A stretch of DNA of 64,000 bases. It comes from Caldilineaceae bacterium bin5. GTDB lineage: Bacteria; Chloroflexota; Anaerolineae; Caldilineales; Caldilineaceae. The notes under the pieces were generated by a model that made no database searches, had not been told where the DNA came from, and was given only the letters and a program-made list of their open reading frames with translations. A program made the position numbers and the translations under genes. The DNA lies in assembly GCA_002238445.1 (NCBI GenBank), contig MPML01000006.1, forward strand, positions 62,001 through 126,000, read 5' to 3'. Positions 25,572-32,903 of this stretch are shown one piece after another (position 1 is the first letter of the stretch; each line of letters opens with the position of its first letter).

Positions 25572-27491
25572 ATGCATTTTGACGCCCTGATGCTGGCTGC
25601 AGTGGCCGACGAACTGAAAGAGACGGTCGCAGGCGGCCGGATACAGCAGATCGTTCTGCCGGACAGACGCAGCGTCGCGCTGGAGATTTATGCCCACAGG
25701 GAGCGGCGGCATCTGCTGCTTTCGGCACATCCTCAGGCCAGCCGCGTCCATCTGCTCGAACACAAGCCGCGGCGGGGGGTGCCTAAAGAGACCCCGCTCC
25801 TGCTCCTGTTGCGCAAATATGTGCGCAGCGCCCGGCTGGAGTCAGTCGAGTTGCCGGTGCCTTTCGAGCGGGTGCTCTTTCTGCGCTTTCACCATCCCGA
25901 GCACGGCGGCTCCACCCTTGCGGTTGAACCGATCGGGCAGCTGGGCAATCTGATTCTGATGAATGCCGATGAACGCATTCTGGATGCGCTGATACGGGTG
26001 CCTGCGGGCGAGAACGCGCAGCGCGTGCTGTTGCCGCGGCGCGCCTATCAGCTGCCGCCGCCGCAGGACAGGATACCGCCGGTCGAGGAAAGCGAAGAGC
26101 CACACCGGGAGGCAACTCAGTTGCCTGCAGATGGGGACGGCTCCAGCCAGGATAAACCTTCACTCCTTTGGCGCAGCCTGCTCAACCGTTTTGCCGGCGT
26201 CAGCCCGACTCTGGCCAGGGAAGCGGCCTGGCGGGCAACGGGCGACGCCGGCGCGCCGCTCACTACGCAAGCGTTCGCAGACGCGCGCAAGGCTCTCAGC
26301 AGCCTGTGGTCGGCGGCGGCCGCGGGCGATTGGACGCCCGGCATCGCCGTCGACGAACAGGACGGCGTCGCTGCTTTTGCGCCCTACGAGCTTCATTTCT
26401 GCGGCGAGTTTGTGCAGGCGGATTCGGTCAGCGAGGCGGTCGCCGCCTTCTACGCCGCCAAGGAGCGGGACGTTTCCTCTTCGCGCGACGAATACGCAGG
26501 CGTGCGCGGGGGCGTGGCCGCGCTGGTCCGGCAGGCGCAGGCGCGCGTGCAGAGTCAACTGCGCGCCCTGGCAGCGGATGAGCCGGCGCCGGGTGAGCCG
26601 GAACTCGTGCGCACGCAGGCAGAGTGGCTGCTGGCCCTCTCCAGCCAGATTCCGCAGCGGGCAAATGGGCCTGGCGCGCAGGAAGAATTAAGCCTGCAGG
26701 ACGGTATGGCCGCGGTGAAGCCGGCGCCGAACGGGCAGATGCAACTGATCGTTTTCGCGGCGGCTGACTTCAGTTTCGGACAGGCGGCGGCGGGCGAAGA
26801 ATTGGCAGCGGAGGGGGACGACCTGGTCGTTCCGCTCGACCCGAAACATGCGCCAGTGGAGCAGGCCGAGCGCATGTTTGACCGGGCCGCCAAACTGGAG
26901 AGGGCCGCCCGCATCATCCCTCGACGCCGGGCCAGACTCGAGGCGGACGGGGCCTATTTGCAGCAGCTGGAGAGCGATCTGGGCCTGGCGCAGGATCAGC
27001 CGGAGATTGTCGCGGTGCGGGAAGCCCTGCGCGAGGCGGGCTATCTGCGCCAACGCCGCGACCGGCGTGAAAAGGTGCAGCGAGACCGCTCGCAGCCGCT
27101 CCGTTATCTCTCGCCCGAAGGCTTCCCGATCCTGGTGGGGCGCAACGCCCGCCAAAATGAAATCGTCACTTTCAGCGAGGCCGGCCGCGATGACCTGTGG
27201 CTGCACGTGCGCGACGGGCCGGGCGCACACGTCGTCATCCGCTGCGGCGGACAGCCGGTCCCCGCGCCGACCCGCACCGCCGCGGCCCAACTGGCGGCCT
27301 GGTTTTCGCGGCAGCGGGGCAACGCCGGTGCCGCTGTCGTTATCACTCCGCGACGATTTGTCACGCGCATGGCGGGTGGACGGCCGGGGCAGGTGCATTT
27401 CCGCAGCGAGGAGACGATCAGTGTGGCGGCCGAACTGCCGGCGGAGAGTGAGCAGTGGCTGGCGGCGCGAGAACGGAAGGGCAGTTCTTAG
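25572..27491 (+). CDS. rqcH: NFACT protein, ribosome quality control factor RqcH
   Basis: This 639-residue NFACT protein is the bacterial homologue of Rqc2, which binds obstructed 50S subunits and adds C-terminal alanine tails to stalled chains. The NFACT-N domain (1-200) starts with MHFDALMLAAVADELK. Coiled-coil helices cover about 420-510, and the NFACT-R domain (about 512-600) has PILVGRNARQNE and DLWLHVRDGPGAH. The Asp-Arg pair needed for tailing in B. subtilis aligns here, by my reading, with Glu99-Arg100 (PFERVLFLRF). Older annotation calls such proteins fibronectin-binding. It is encoded alone. A substituted Asp could alter tRNA use. Confidence 0.9.
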   Translation: MHFDALMLAAVADELKETVAGGRIQQIVLPDRRSVALEIYAHRERRHLLLSAHPQASRVHLLEHKPRRGVPKETPLLLLLRKYVRSARLESVELPVPFERVLFLRFHHPEHGGSTLAVEPIGQLGNLILMNADERILDALIRVPAGENAQRVLLPRRAYQLPPPQDRIPPVEESEEPHREATQLPADGDGSSQDKPSLLWRSLLNRFAGVSPTLAREAAWRATGDAGAPLTTQAFADARKALSSLWSAAAAGDWTPGIAVDEQDGVAAFAPYELHFCGEFVQADSVSEAVAAFYAAKERDVSSSRDEYAGVRGGVAALVRQAQARVQSQLRALAADEPAPGEPELVRTQAEWLLALSSQIPQRANGPGAQEELSLQDGMAAVKPAPNGQMQLIVFAAADFSFGQAAAGEELAAEGDDLVVPLDPKHAPVEQAERMFDRAAKLERAARIIPRRRARLEADGAYLQQLESDLGLAQDQPEIVAVREALREAGYLRQRRDRREKVQRDRSQPLRYLSPEGFPILVGRNARQNEIVTFSEAGRDDLWLHVRDGPGAHVVIRCGGQPVPAPTRTAAAQLAAWFSRQRGNAGAAVVITPRRFVTRMAGGRPGQVHFRSEETISVAAELPAESEQWLAARERKGSS

Positions 27492-27600
27492 TTTTCAGGT
27501 AACTACTAAGCCACAGTACCTGACCAGCCAGTCATCCTTGGAACCATTCAGGATCCAGGTGACGCAACTGGTGTACAGCCGTCGCCATGCTCGCCAGCCG

Positions 27601-27707
27601 ACACGATGCGAAGAAGGCACACGGTGGGTGAGGCATGTTTTTGTAGGGGGGCGTTGCGGGGGCGCAGCCCCTGCACAAGGGAGGGCCGAAGGCCCGACCG
27701 CCCAAAA
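27601..27707 (+). repeat. Two-hairpin dispersed repeat, copy 3
   Basis: This copy has hairpin arms like copy 1 (GCGGGGGC/GCCCCTGC and GGGCC/GGCCC) but a degraded leader. It lies in the 509-base gap 27492-28000 between rqcH and the isomerase gene. The rest of the gap shows a GAGGGGAG/CTCCCCTC hairpin (27717-27746) and traces of the 7-bp repeats (cttagttttcag near 27,490; cagtttttagtg near 27,790). I see no gene in it. Confidence 0.85.
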
Positions 27708-28000
27708 TACAACAATGAGGGGAGAAAAAACACCTTTGCTCCCCTCGTTCAGGGGTGCGAATCAGTTGCGGCTGAGTAGTTACGTTTTCAGTTTTTAGTG
27801 AACTGCTGTGCATGCGGGAGAATGCTATTGGGGGTTGAGGCAGAGGGTAGTCGCTGCGTATGGGGATGACGCGATTGACGTATTGGTTCTGCTGGCAGGC
27901 GTATGACGTAAGGGTTACTTTGAACAGGATTCTCCGCATGTCAACGAATTTCAGACGCGGCTGATTTTCGGGGCTTAAGAGACAGTTTCAGGACAGATAC

Positions 28001-28816
28001 ATGGATATGAGTCGACTTTGTATACACACGATTACGACCAAGCCCTGGCCGATCGAGACGGCGATCGAGCGCTTCAGCGCGCACGGCGCCGCCGGGATGA
28101 CGGTCTGGCGGGACGCGTTGGAGGGACGGGACATCACCGGCACCGGTAAGCGTATCCGCGATGCGGGGATGGAGGTCGTCTCGCTGTGCCGGGGCGGATT
28201 CTTCCCGGCGGAGACGGAATCGGCGCGGCAGGAGGCCCTCGATGACAACCGCCGTGCCATCGACGAGGCCGCTGCGCTGGGCGCGCCGCTGGTCGTGCTC
28301 GTGTGCGGCGCGGTGCCCGGCCAGCCGCTTGAGGTCGGCCGCGGCCAGATCCGGGACGGGATCGAGGCTGTGTTGCCGCATGCCGAGGCTGCGGGGGTCA
28401 AGCTGGGCGTGGAACCGCTGCATCCGATGTACGCGGACAGCCGGTCGGCCGTCAACACGATGGGACAGGCCAACGACATCTGCGCGGGCATTGACTCGCC
28501 GTTTGTGGGGGTGGTTGCGGATGTCTATCACCTGTGGTGGGACCCGGATTTGGAACGGGAGATCGGCCGTTGCGGGCAGATGGGCAAGCTGTTCGCCTTC
28601 CACGTGTGCGACTGGCGCACGCCGACCGAAGACCTGCTGCTGGACCGCGGGCTGATGGGTGAGGGCTGCATCAACATCCGTCAGATTCGCGGCTGGGTTG
28701 AGGAGGCCGGGTTTGACGGGTATAATGAGGTCGAAATCTTCTCAGACCGCTACTGGGCGACGGATCAGGAACAGTTCCTGGAGCGAATCATAGAAGCCTA
28801 TACAAACCATTCATAG
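28001..28816 (+). CDS. Sugar isomerase/epimerase (xylose isomerase-like TIM barrel)
   Basis: This 271-residue TIM-barrel protein is of the AP-endonuclease-2/IolE-like fold. The Glu in GVEPLHPMYAD, the Asp and His in VVADVYHLWW, the His in FHVCDW and the Glu in NEVEIFSDRY are the expected divalent-metal ligands. Such proteins isomerise, epimerise or dehydrate keto-sugars and inososes. It precedes a Gfo/Idh dehydrogenase by 106 bases in the same direction, a pair seen in inositol and rare-sugar pathways. The substrate cannot be read. ATG 28007 is an alternative start. Confidence 0.82.
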   Translation: MDMSRLCIHTITTKPWPIETAIERFSAHGAAGMTVWRDALEGRDITGTGKRIRDAGMEVVSLCRGGFFPAETESARQEALDDNRRAIDEAAALGAPLVVLVCGAVPGQPLEVGRGQIRDGIEAVLPHAEAAGVKLGVEPLHPMYADSRSAVNTMGQANDICAGIDSPFVGVVADVYHLWWDPDLEREIGRCGQMGKLFAFHVCDWRTPTEDLLLDRGLMGEGCINIRQIRGWVEEAGFDGYNEVEIFSDRYWATDQEQFLERIIEAYTNHS

Positions 28817-28822
28817 TTACTC

Positions 28823-28876
28823 AGGCTTTTGCAGACGCCCGGTCGGCTCAGCGTTCGGAAGGGGTTGCAAAAGCCT
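28823..28876. repeat. Long inverted repeat between isomerase and Gfo/Idh genes
   Basis: AGGCTTTTGCA (28823-28833) pairs perfectly with TGCAAAAGCCT (28866-28876) around a 32-base GC-rich loop. It lies just after the isomerase stop and before the ribosome binding site of the next gene. It could be an intercistronic processing or attenuation structure. Confidence 0.55.
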
Positions 28877-28922
28877 TCGGCGGCCCTTGGCGGCCGCGCA
28901 TCAATAGGAGTTTTTCCCATCA

Positions 28923-30080
28923 ATGGCTGAAATTGCGTTTGGCGTAATCTTGAATGGCGTGACCGGTCGCATGGGCACGAATCAGCATCTGGTCCGTTCG
29001 ATTCTGGCGATCCGGGAGCAGGGCGGCGTGCCCACCGCGGACGGCGACCGCATCATGCCGGAGCCGGTGCTGGTCGGCCGCAATCCGGACAAGCTGCGGC
29101 ATCTCTCGGCTGCCCACAATGTGAGCAAGTGGACAACCAACCTGGACGAGGCGCTCGCCGACGACCACAACCGCATCTATTTCGATGCGCTGGCGACCAA
29201 CCTGCGGGTGCCGAATACACTGCAGGCGATCGAGGCGGGCAAGGCGGTCTACTGCGAGAAGCCGACCGCGGGCAACACCGAGGATGCGTTGCAGCTGGCG
29301 CGCGCGGCGATAGATGCCGGGGTCAGCAATGGCGTTGTCCAGGATAAGCTGTTTCTGCCCGGTTTTCTGAAACTCAAGTATCTGATCGACACCGGTTTCT
29401 TTGGCCGCATTCTGGCTGTGCGCGGCGAGTTCGGTTACTGGGTCTTCGACGGCAAGGACCAGCCGGCGCAGCGGCCGTCGTGGAACTACAAGAAGTCGGA
29501 GAGCGGCGGCATCGTTCTCGACATGTTCGCGCACTGGCGCTACGTTATCGACAACCTGTTCGGCCCGATCAAGCGGCTCACCTGTATCGCGGCCAACCAC
29601 GTGCCGGAACGCATCGACGAGGAGGGCGCGGCTTACAACGCCGACGCCGATGACGGCGCCTACGCGATGTTCGAGTTGGAAAACGGTATCATCTGCAACT
29701 TCAATTCCTCCTGGTGTGTACGCGTGCGCCGCGATGACCTGCTCACGATCCAGGTGGACGGCACGCGCGGCAGCGCGGTGGCGGGCCTGCGTGACTGCGC
29801 GATACAGGGCGACTCCTTCACTCCGAAGCCGGTGTGGAACCCGGACATCCCGCAGCCGATTCCCTTCTACGATACGTGGCAGTGGGTGCCCAATAACAAC
29901 CCCTTCGAGAACGCCTTCAAGATCGAGTGGGAGATGTTCCTGCGCCATGCGGTCAAGGGCGACCCGTTCCCGTATACGTTGTTGGAAGGGGCGAAGGGCG
30001 TGCAACTGGCCGAGCTGGGCTACCAGGCCTGGCAGGAGCGGAGCTGGGTGGACGTGCCGCCGTTGGACTGCAGTGGTTAG
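28923..30080 (+). CDS. Gfo/Idh/MocA family oxidoreductase
   Basis: This 385-residue NAD(P)-dependent sugar dehydrogenase-like protein has a Rossmann start (GVILNGVTGRMGTNQHLVRSI in outline, about 7-27). It has an intact EKP motif (Glu112-Lys113-Pro) with the catalytic Lys, and a DMFAHWRYV segment in the substrate domain. It follows a sugar isomerase and precedes the sulfatase maturase, so it belongs to the sugar-catabolic part of the window. GGAG precedes the ATG. The stop TAG lies inside a six-unit heptamer array. The substrate is unknown. Confidence 0.88.
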   Translation: MAEIAFGVILNGVTGRMGTNQHLVRSILAIREQGGVPTADGDRIMPEPVLVGRNPDKLRHLSAAHNVSKWTTNLDEALADDHNRIYFDALATNLRVPNTLQAIEAGKAVYCEKPTAGNTEDALQLARAAIDAGVSNGVVQDKLFLPGFLKLKYLIDTGFFGRILAVRGEFGYWVFDGKDQPAQRPSWNYKKSESGGIVLDMFAHWRYVIDNLFGPIKRLTCIAANHVPERIDEEGAAYNADADDGAYAMFELENGIICNFNSSWCVRVRRDDLLTIQVDGTRGSAVAGLRDCAIQGDSFTPKPVWNPDIPQPIPFYDTWQWVPNNNPFENAFKIEWEMFLRHAVKGDPFPYTLLEGAKGVQLAELGYQAWQERSWVDVPPLDCSG

Positions 30081-30112
30081 TGGTTAGTGGTCAGTGGTTA
30101 GTGATCAGTAAC
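30071..30112. repeat. Heptamer array, six units
   Basis: CAGTGGT, TAGTGGT, TAGTGGT, CAGTGGT, TAGTGAT and CAGTAAC run without gaps. The array starts inside the last codons of the Gfo/Idh gene, supplies its stop codon, and leads into repeat copy 4. It is the longest and cleanest array of this family here. Confidence 0.9.
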
Positions 30113-30243
30113 GGCGCGGGGGTGCGGACAGTGTTGGGTAGACACGATGCTGGGGAAGCGTAAACACGGTCGCTAGCCTAGGGGGGCGTTGCGGGGGCGC
30201 AGCCCCTGCACAAGGGAGGCCGCTTGCGGCCGACCGCCCAAAA
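30101..30243 (+). repeat. Two-hairpin dispersed repeat, copy 4
   Basis: This is a full copy with the long leader shared with copy 2 and hairpin 2 in the GGCCGC-tt-GCGGCC form. It ends 17 bases before the maturase ATG, so it forms most of that gene's 5' untranslated region, next to a GGCGAGGAGAG ribosome binding site. Confidence 0.88.
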
Positions 30244-30260
30244 GAAGGCGAGGAGAGAGA

Positions 30261-31631
30261 ATGTCGCAATCGATCGCACTGCTGGATCCGACGCCTGCAA
30301 CGGATATTGCGCCGCCGCCGGCGTTTCACATTATGCTGAAGCCGCGGGGGGCGATCTGCAACCTGGACTGCCATTACTGCTACTTTTTGAGCAAGGAGTT
30401 CATGTACCCGGACAGCGAGTTCCGCATGTCCGAGTCGATGCTTGAGGAGTACACGCGGCAATATATCGACGCGCAGCAGGTCCCGGAGGTGACATTCGCG
30501 TGGCAGGGGGGCGAGCCGACGCTGATGGGGCTGGAGTTCTTCGAGAAGGCGGTCGAGTTCCAGCAGAAGCACAAGAAGCCGGGCATGCGCGTCGAGAACG
30601 CGCTGCAGACGAACGGCACGCTGCTCGACGACGAGTGGTGCGAATTTCTGCACCGGAGCGATTTTCTGATCGGGCTGAGCATGGACGGCCCGCGCGAGCT
30701 ACACGACTTTTACCGCGTGGATAAGGGCGGTCAGCCGACGTGGGAGAAGGTGATGCGGGCGGCGCGGATGTTGCACAAGCACAAGGTGCGCTACAACATC
30801 CTGACAACGGTGCACGCGGCCAACGCGCCCCATCCGCTCGAGGTCTACCGCTTCCTGCGCGACGAGGTCAAGACCGATTTCATGCAGTTTATCCCGATTG
30901 TCGAGCGCGATAACGACACCGGCTACCAGGAAGGGGATTCGGTCAAGGATCGCTCGGTCACGGCCGAGCAGTACGGCGACTTCCTGATCCAGATTTTCGA
31001 GGAGTGGGTGCGGCACGACGTGGGGAAGGTCTTTGTACAGATCTTTGACGTGGCGCTGGCCGGTTATGCGGGACACCGGCCCGGTCTGTGTATCTTCGAG
31101 GAGACGTGCGGTTCGGCGCTGGCGATGGAGCACAACGGCGATCTCTTTTCCTGCGATCACTACGTGGAGCCGGACTATCTGCTGGGCAACATTGAGGAGA
31201 TCCCGCTGATTGAGATGGTCGGCTCGGCGCGGCAGCAGGAGTTTGGTACGCACAAACGGGACAGCCTTCCCAACTACTGCCTGGAGTGCGAGGTGCGCTT
31301 CGTGTGCAACGGCGGCTGTCCAAAGAACCGCTTCATCAAGACGCCCGACGGTGAAGAGGGGTTGAACTATCTGTGCGCCGGCTACCGGTCATTCTTCAAT
31401 CATGTGGGCCCGTACATGAACTTCATGTCCGATCAGCTGAACCGGCGCCAGGCGCCCGCCAATATCATGCAGTACCTGGCGGAGCAGGACCGCAAGGTGA
31501 ATGCGCGCTTCGACGGCGCCAAACGCAACGATCCGTGCCCGTGCGGGAGCGGCCGGAAGTTCAAGCAGTGCCACGGCCGCGGGCGAATCGCGGAGCGGGC
31601 GCAGATGGTGTGGCCGGTTTCGGGTAACTAG
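30261..31631 (+). CDS. Anaerobic-type sulfatase maturase (radical SAM, SPASM) with SEC-C tail
   Basis: This 456-residue radical SAM enzyme is of the anSME family, which oxidises the Cys (or Ser) of a sulfatase CxPSR motif to formylglycine. Cys33, Cys37 and Cys40 (CNLDCHYC) bind the SAM-cleaving 4Fe-4S cluster. The SPASM region (about 275-390) carries CIFEETCG, FSCDHY, YCLECEVRFVCNGGC and YLCAGY for two auxiliary clusters. A C-terminal SEC-C zinc motif follows (DPCPCGSGRKFKQCHG, near 430). The frame is open from 30189, but that part is the dispersed repeat; ATG 30261 with GAGGAGAG upstream is the start. It probably matures the sulfatase at 6304, although they are 24 kb apart. Confidence 0.9.
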   Translation: MSQSIALLDPTPATDIAPPPAFHIMLKPRGAICNLDCHYCYFLSKEFMYPDSEFRMSESMLEEYTRQYIDAQQVPEVTFAWQGGEPTLMGLEFFEKAVEFQQKHKKPGMRVENALQTNGTLLDDEWCEFLHRSDFLIGLSMDGPRELHDFYRVDKGGQPTWEKVMRAARMLHKHKVRYNILTTVHAANAPHPLEVYRFLRDEVKTDFMQFIPIVERDNDTGYQEGDSVKDRSVTAEQYGDFLIQIFEEWVRHDVGKVFVQIFDVALAGYAGHRPGLCIFEETCGSALAMEHNGDLFSCDHYVEPDYLLGNIEEIPLIEMVGSARQQEFGTHKRDSLPNYCLECEVRFVCNGGCPKNRFIKTPDGEEGLNYLCAGYRSFFNHVGPYMNFMSDQLNRRQAPANIMQYLAEQDRKVNARFDGAKRNDPCPCGSGRKFKQCHGRGRIAERAQMVWPVSGN

Positions 31632-31706
31632 CGGCCGGCAGTTTCACGAAGCACAGACCGCGGCCCACCGGCTCTGTTTTGCATGCAGTTTTGCCCGCCC
31701 GATCTT

Positions 31707-31734
31707 TTGCGGGCGCGCAGGGCTGTGCTATACT
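31707..31734 (+). promoter_or_regulatory. Promoter of the rpsF operon
   Basis: TTGCGG (-35, 31707-31712) and TATACT (-10, 31729-31734) are separated by 16 bases, a good sigma-70-type promoter. It would give a leader of about 200 bases before rpsF. The 314-base gap 31632-31945 holds this promoter, the hairpins at 31746-31799 and heptamer arrays. Confidence 0.65.
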
Positions 31735-31745
31735 ATCGAACTGCG

Positions 31746-31799
31746 ACGAGGGACAGCTTGTCTGCTCCCTCGTTCTTTCTGTCTACAGCACAGTGCTGT
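31746..31799 (+). promoter_or_regulatory. Structured rpsF leader
   Basis: The first hairpin pairs ACGAGGGA-CAG with CTG-c-TCCCTCGT (31746-31773) and is followed by a pyrimidine-rich tract, which makes it terminator-like. The second is a near-perfect palindrome, ACAGCAC-a-GTGCTGT (31785-31799). Ribosomal protein leaders often regulate by autogenous binding. I did not see the CCG bulge of the known S6:S18-binding motif. Confidence 0.45.
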
Positions 31800-31816
31800 G
31801 GACCTTTGTCTAACTG

Positions 31817-31911
31817 CAGTTTTTAGTGGTCAGTTTTTAGTTTTAGTGCTGCTTCTCGATTGAGTTTGAGACGGTTACTAAGAACTGAGAACCGAGGACT
31901 AGAAACTAACC
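31817..31911. repeat. Opposed heptamer arrays in the rpsF leader
   Basis: CAGTTTT, TAGTGGT, CAGTTTT and TAGTTTT (31817-31844) are followed after 32 bases by ACTAAGA, ACTGAGA, ACCGAGG, ACTAGAA and ACTAACC (31877-31911). The second run is in the opposite sense, so the two could partly pair. Both keep an exact 7-base period. Confidence 0.75.
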
Positions 31912-31945
31912 CAAGACATTGCTCACGGAAAGGAGTAAAGGGTAG

Positions 31946-32233
31946 ATGAACACGTACGAATTGGTGTACATCATCCAGCCCAATCTGGATGATGATGGTG
32001 TCAAAGCCGTGGATGACCGGATCGGTCAGACCATAATCGGCGAGGATGGGACAATCGCGAGCTCCGACCATTGGGGCAAACGCCGGTTGGCCTACCCCAT
32101 CAAAGGCCACTTTGAGGGACACTACATTCTGCACAACCTTTCGATGCCTCCCACCGCGGTGCAGAACGTCGAACGGCAGTTGCGGCTATCTGAAGATGTG
32201 TTGCGTTTCCTCGTTATCCGCGCTGATGACTGA
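31946..32233 (+). CDS. rpsF: 30S ribosomal protein S6
   Basis: This 95-residue protein of the 30S platform starts with NTYELVYIIQPNLDDDGV and contains the typical WGKRRLAYPIKGHFEGHY strand. It pairs with S18 on 16S rRNA. AAGGAG precedes the ATG. In most bacteria rpsF is followed by ssb and then rpsR. Here rpsR follows directly, 18 bases downstream, and ssb is absent. The long structured leader suggests operon-level control. Confidence 0.96.
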   Translation: MNTYELVYIIQPNLDDDGVKAVDDRIGQTIIGEDGTIASSDHWGKRRLAYPIKGHFEGHYILHNLSMPPTAVQNVERQLRLSEDVLRFLVIRADD

Positions 32234-32251
32234 GCCCAAAAGGAGCATCGA

Positions 32252-32896
32252 ATGTCTGACGAAACCAAATTGAACGAAGCCGAAGAGAACACCGAGGAGC
32301 AACCGGCCGCCGAGTCGCAAGCGGAAGAGGATACGCCCGTGCTCGAAGAGAGTCCGGCGGAGAGCGCACCGCAGGTCGAGGCCGAAGCGGCTGTAGAGCC
32401 TGCGGTCGAGGCTGTCGTAGAGCCGGAGGCCGAGGCTGTCGTAGAGCCGGAGGCCGAAGCAGCAGCAGAGCCGGAGGCCGAAGCAGCCGTAGAGCCGGAG
32501 GCCGAACCGGTTGCCGAGACTGTGTCGGAAGGCGCAGAAGAGGCGGCCGATGCAGCCAACGCCGAGTCGGACGCCGATAGCAGCCAGCCAGAGCAGCCGG
32601 CGATTTCCTTCAACCGTGTTGAGGGACCGGCCATATTTAATCGCGCCAAACAGGGCAATCAGCGCAGAAATCCCCGCCACGTCGGCAACGATGTGCGTAT
32701 CGACGAGATCAACTACAAGAACGTGCAGGTTCTGAGTCGCTTTGTCGATAATTACGGCCGCATTCACAACCGCCGCAAGACCCGCGTCACCGCCAAGATG
32801 CAGCGCAAAGTGACGAGGGCGATCAAACGGGCCAGGCATCTGGCCTTGATGCCGTACACAGGCGAACATATCCGCATAACCGGCAGGCGCGGTTGA
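32252..32896 (+). CDS. rpsR: 30S ribosomal protein S18 with long acidic N-terminal extension
   Basis: This 214-residue protein has S18 in its last 80 or so residues (NYKNVQVLSRFVDNYGRI, RRKTRVTAKMQRKVTRAIKRAR). S18 is normally about 70-90 residues long. The first 130 residues are Glu/Ala/Pro/Val-rich, strongly acidic and include four tandem copies of an eight-residue unit (AVVEPEAE-like, residues 54-85). No other start with a ribosome binding site lies closer to the S18 core, and AAAGGAG precedes this ATG, so the extension appears to be translated. It might shield the basic S18 before assembly or bind another partner; this is speculation. Confidence 0.92.
   Translation: MSDETKLNEAEENTEEQPAAESQAEEDTPVLEESPAESAPQVEAEAAVEPAVEAVVEPEAEAVVEPEAEAAAEPEAEAAVEPEAEPVAETVSEGAEEAADAANAESDADSSQPEQPAISFNRVEGPAIFNRAKQGNQRRNPRHVGNDVRIDEINYKNVQVLSRFVDNYGRIHNRRKTRVTAKMQRKVTRAIKRARHLALMPYTGEHIRITGRRG
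32411..32506 (+). repeat. In-frame 24-bp tandem repeat in rpsR
   Basis: Four 24-bp units, each encoding an eight-residue AxxEPEAE peptide, follow one another in frame. Differences are mostly in codons for the second and third residues. Unit number could vary between strains. Confidence 0.85.
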
Positions 32897-32903
32897 TCGA
32901 TCC

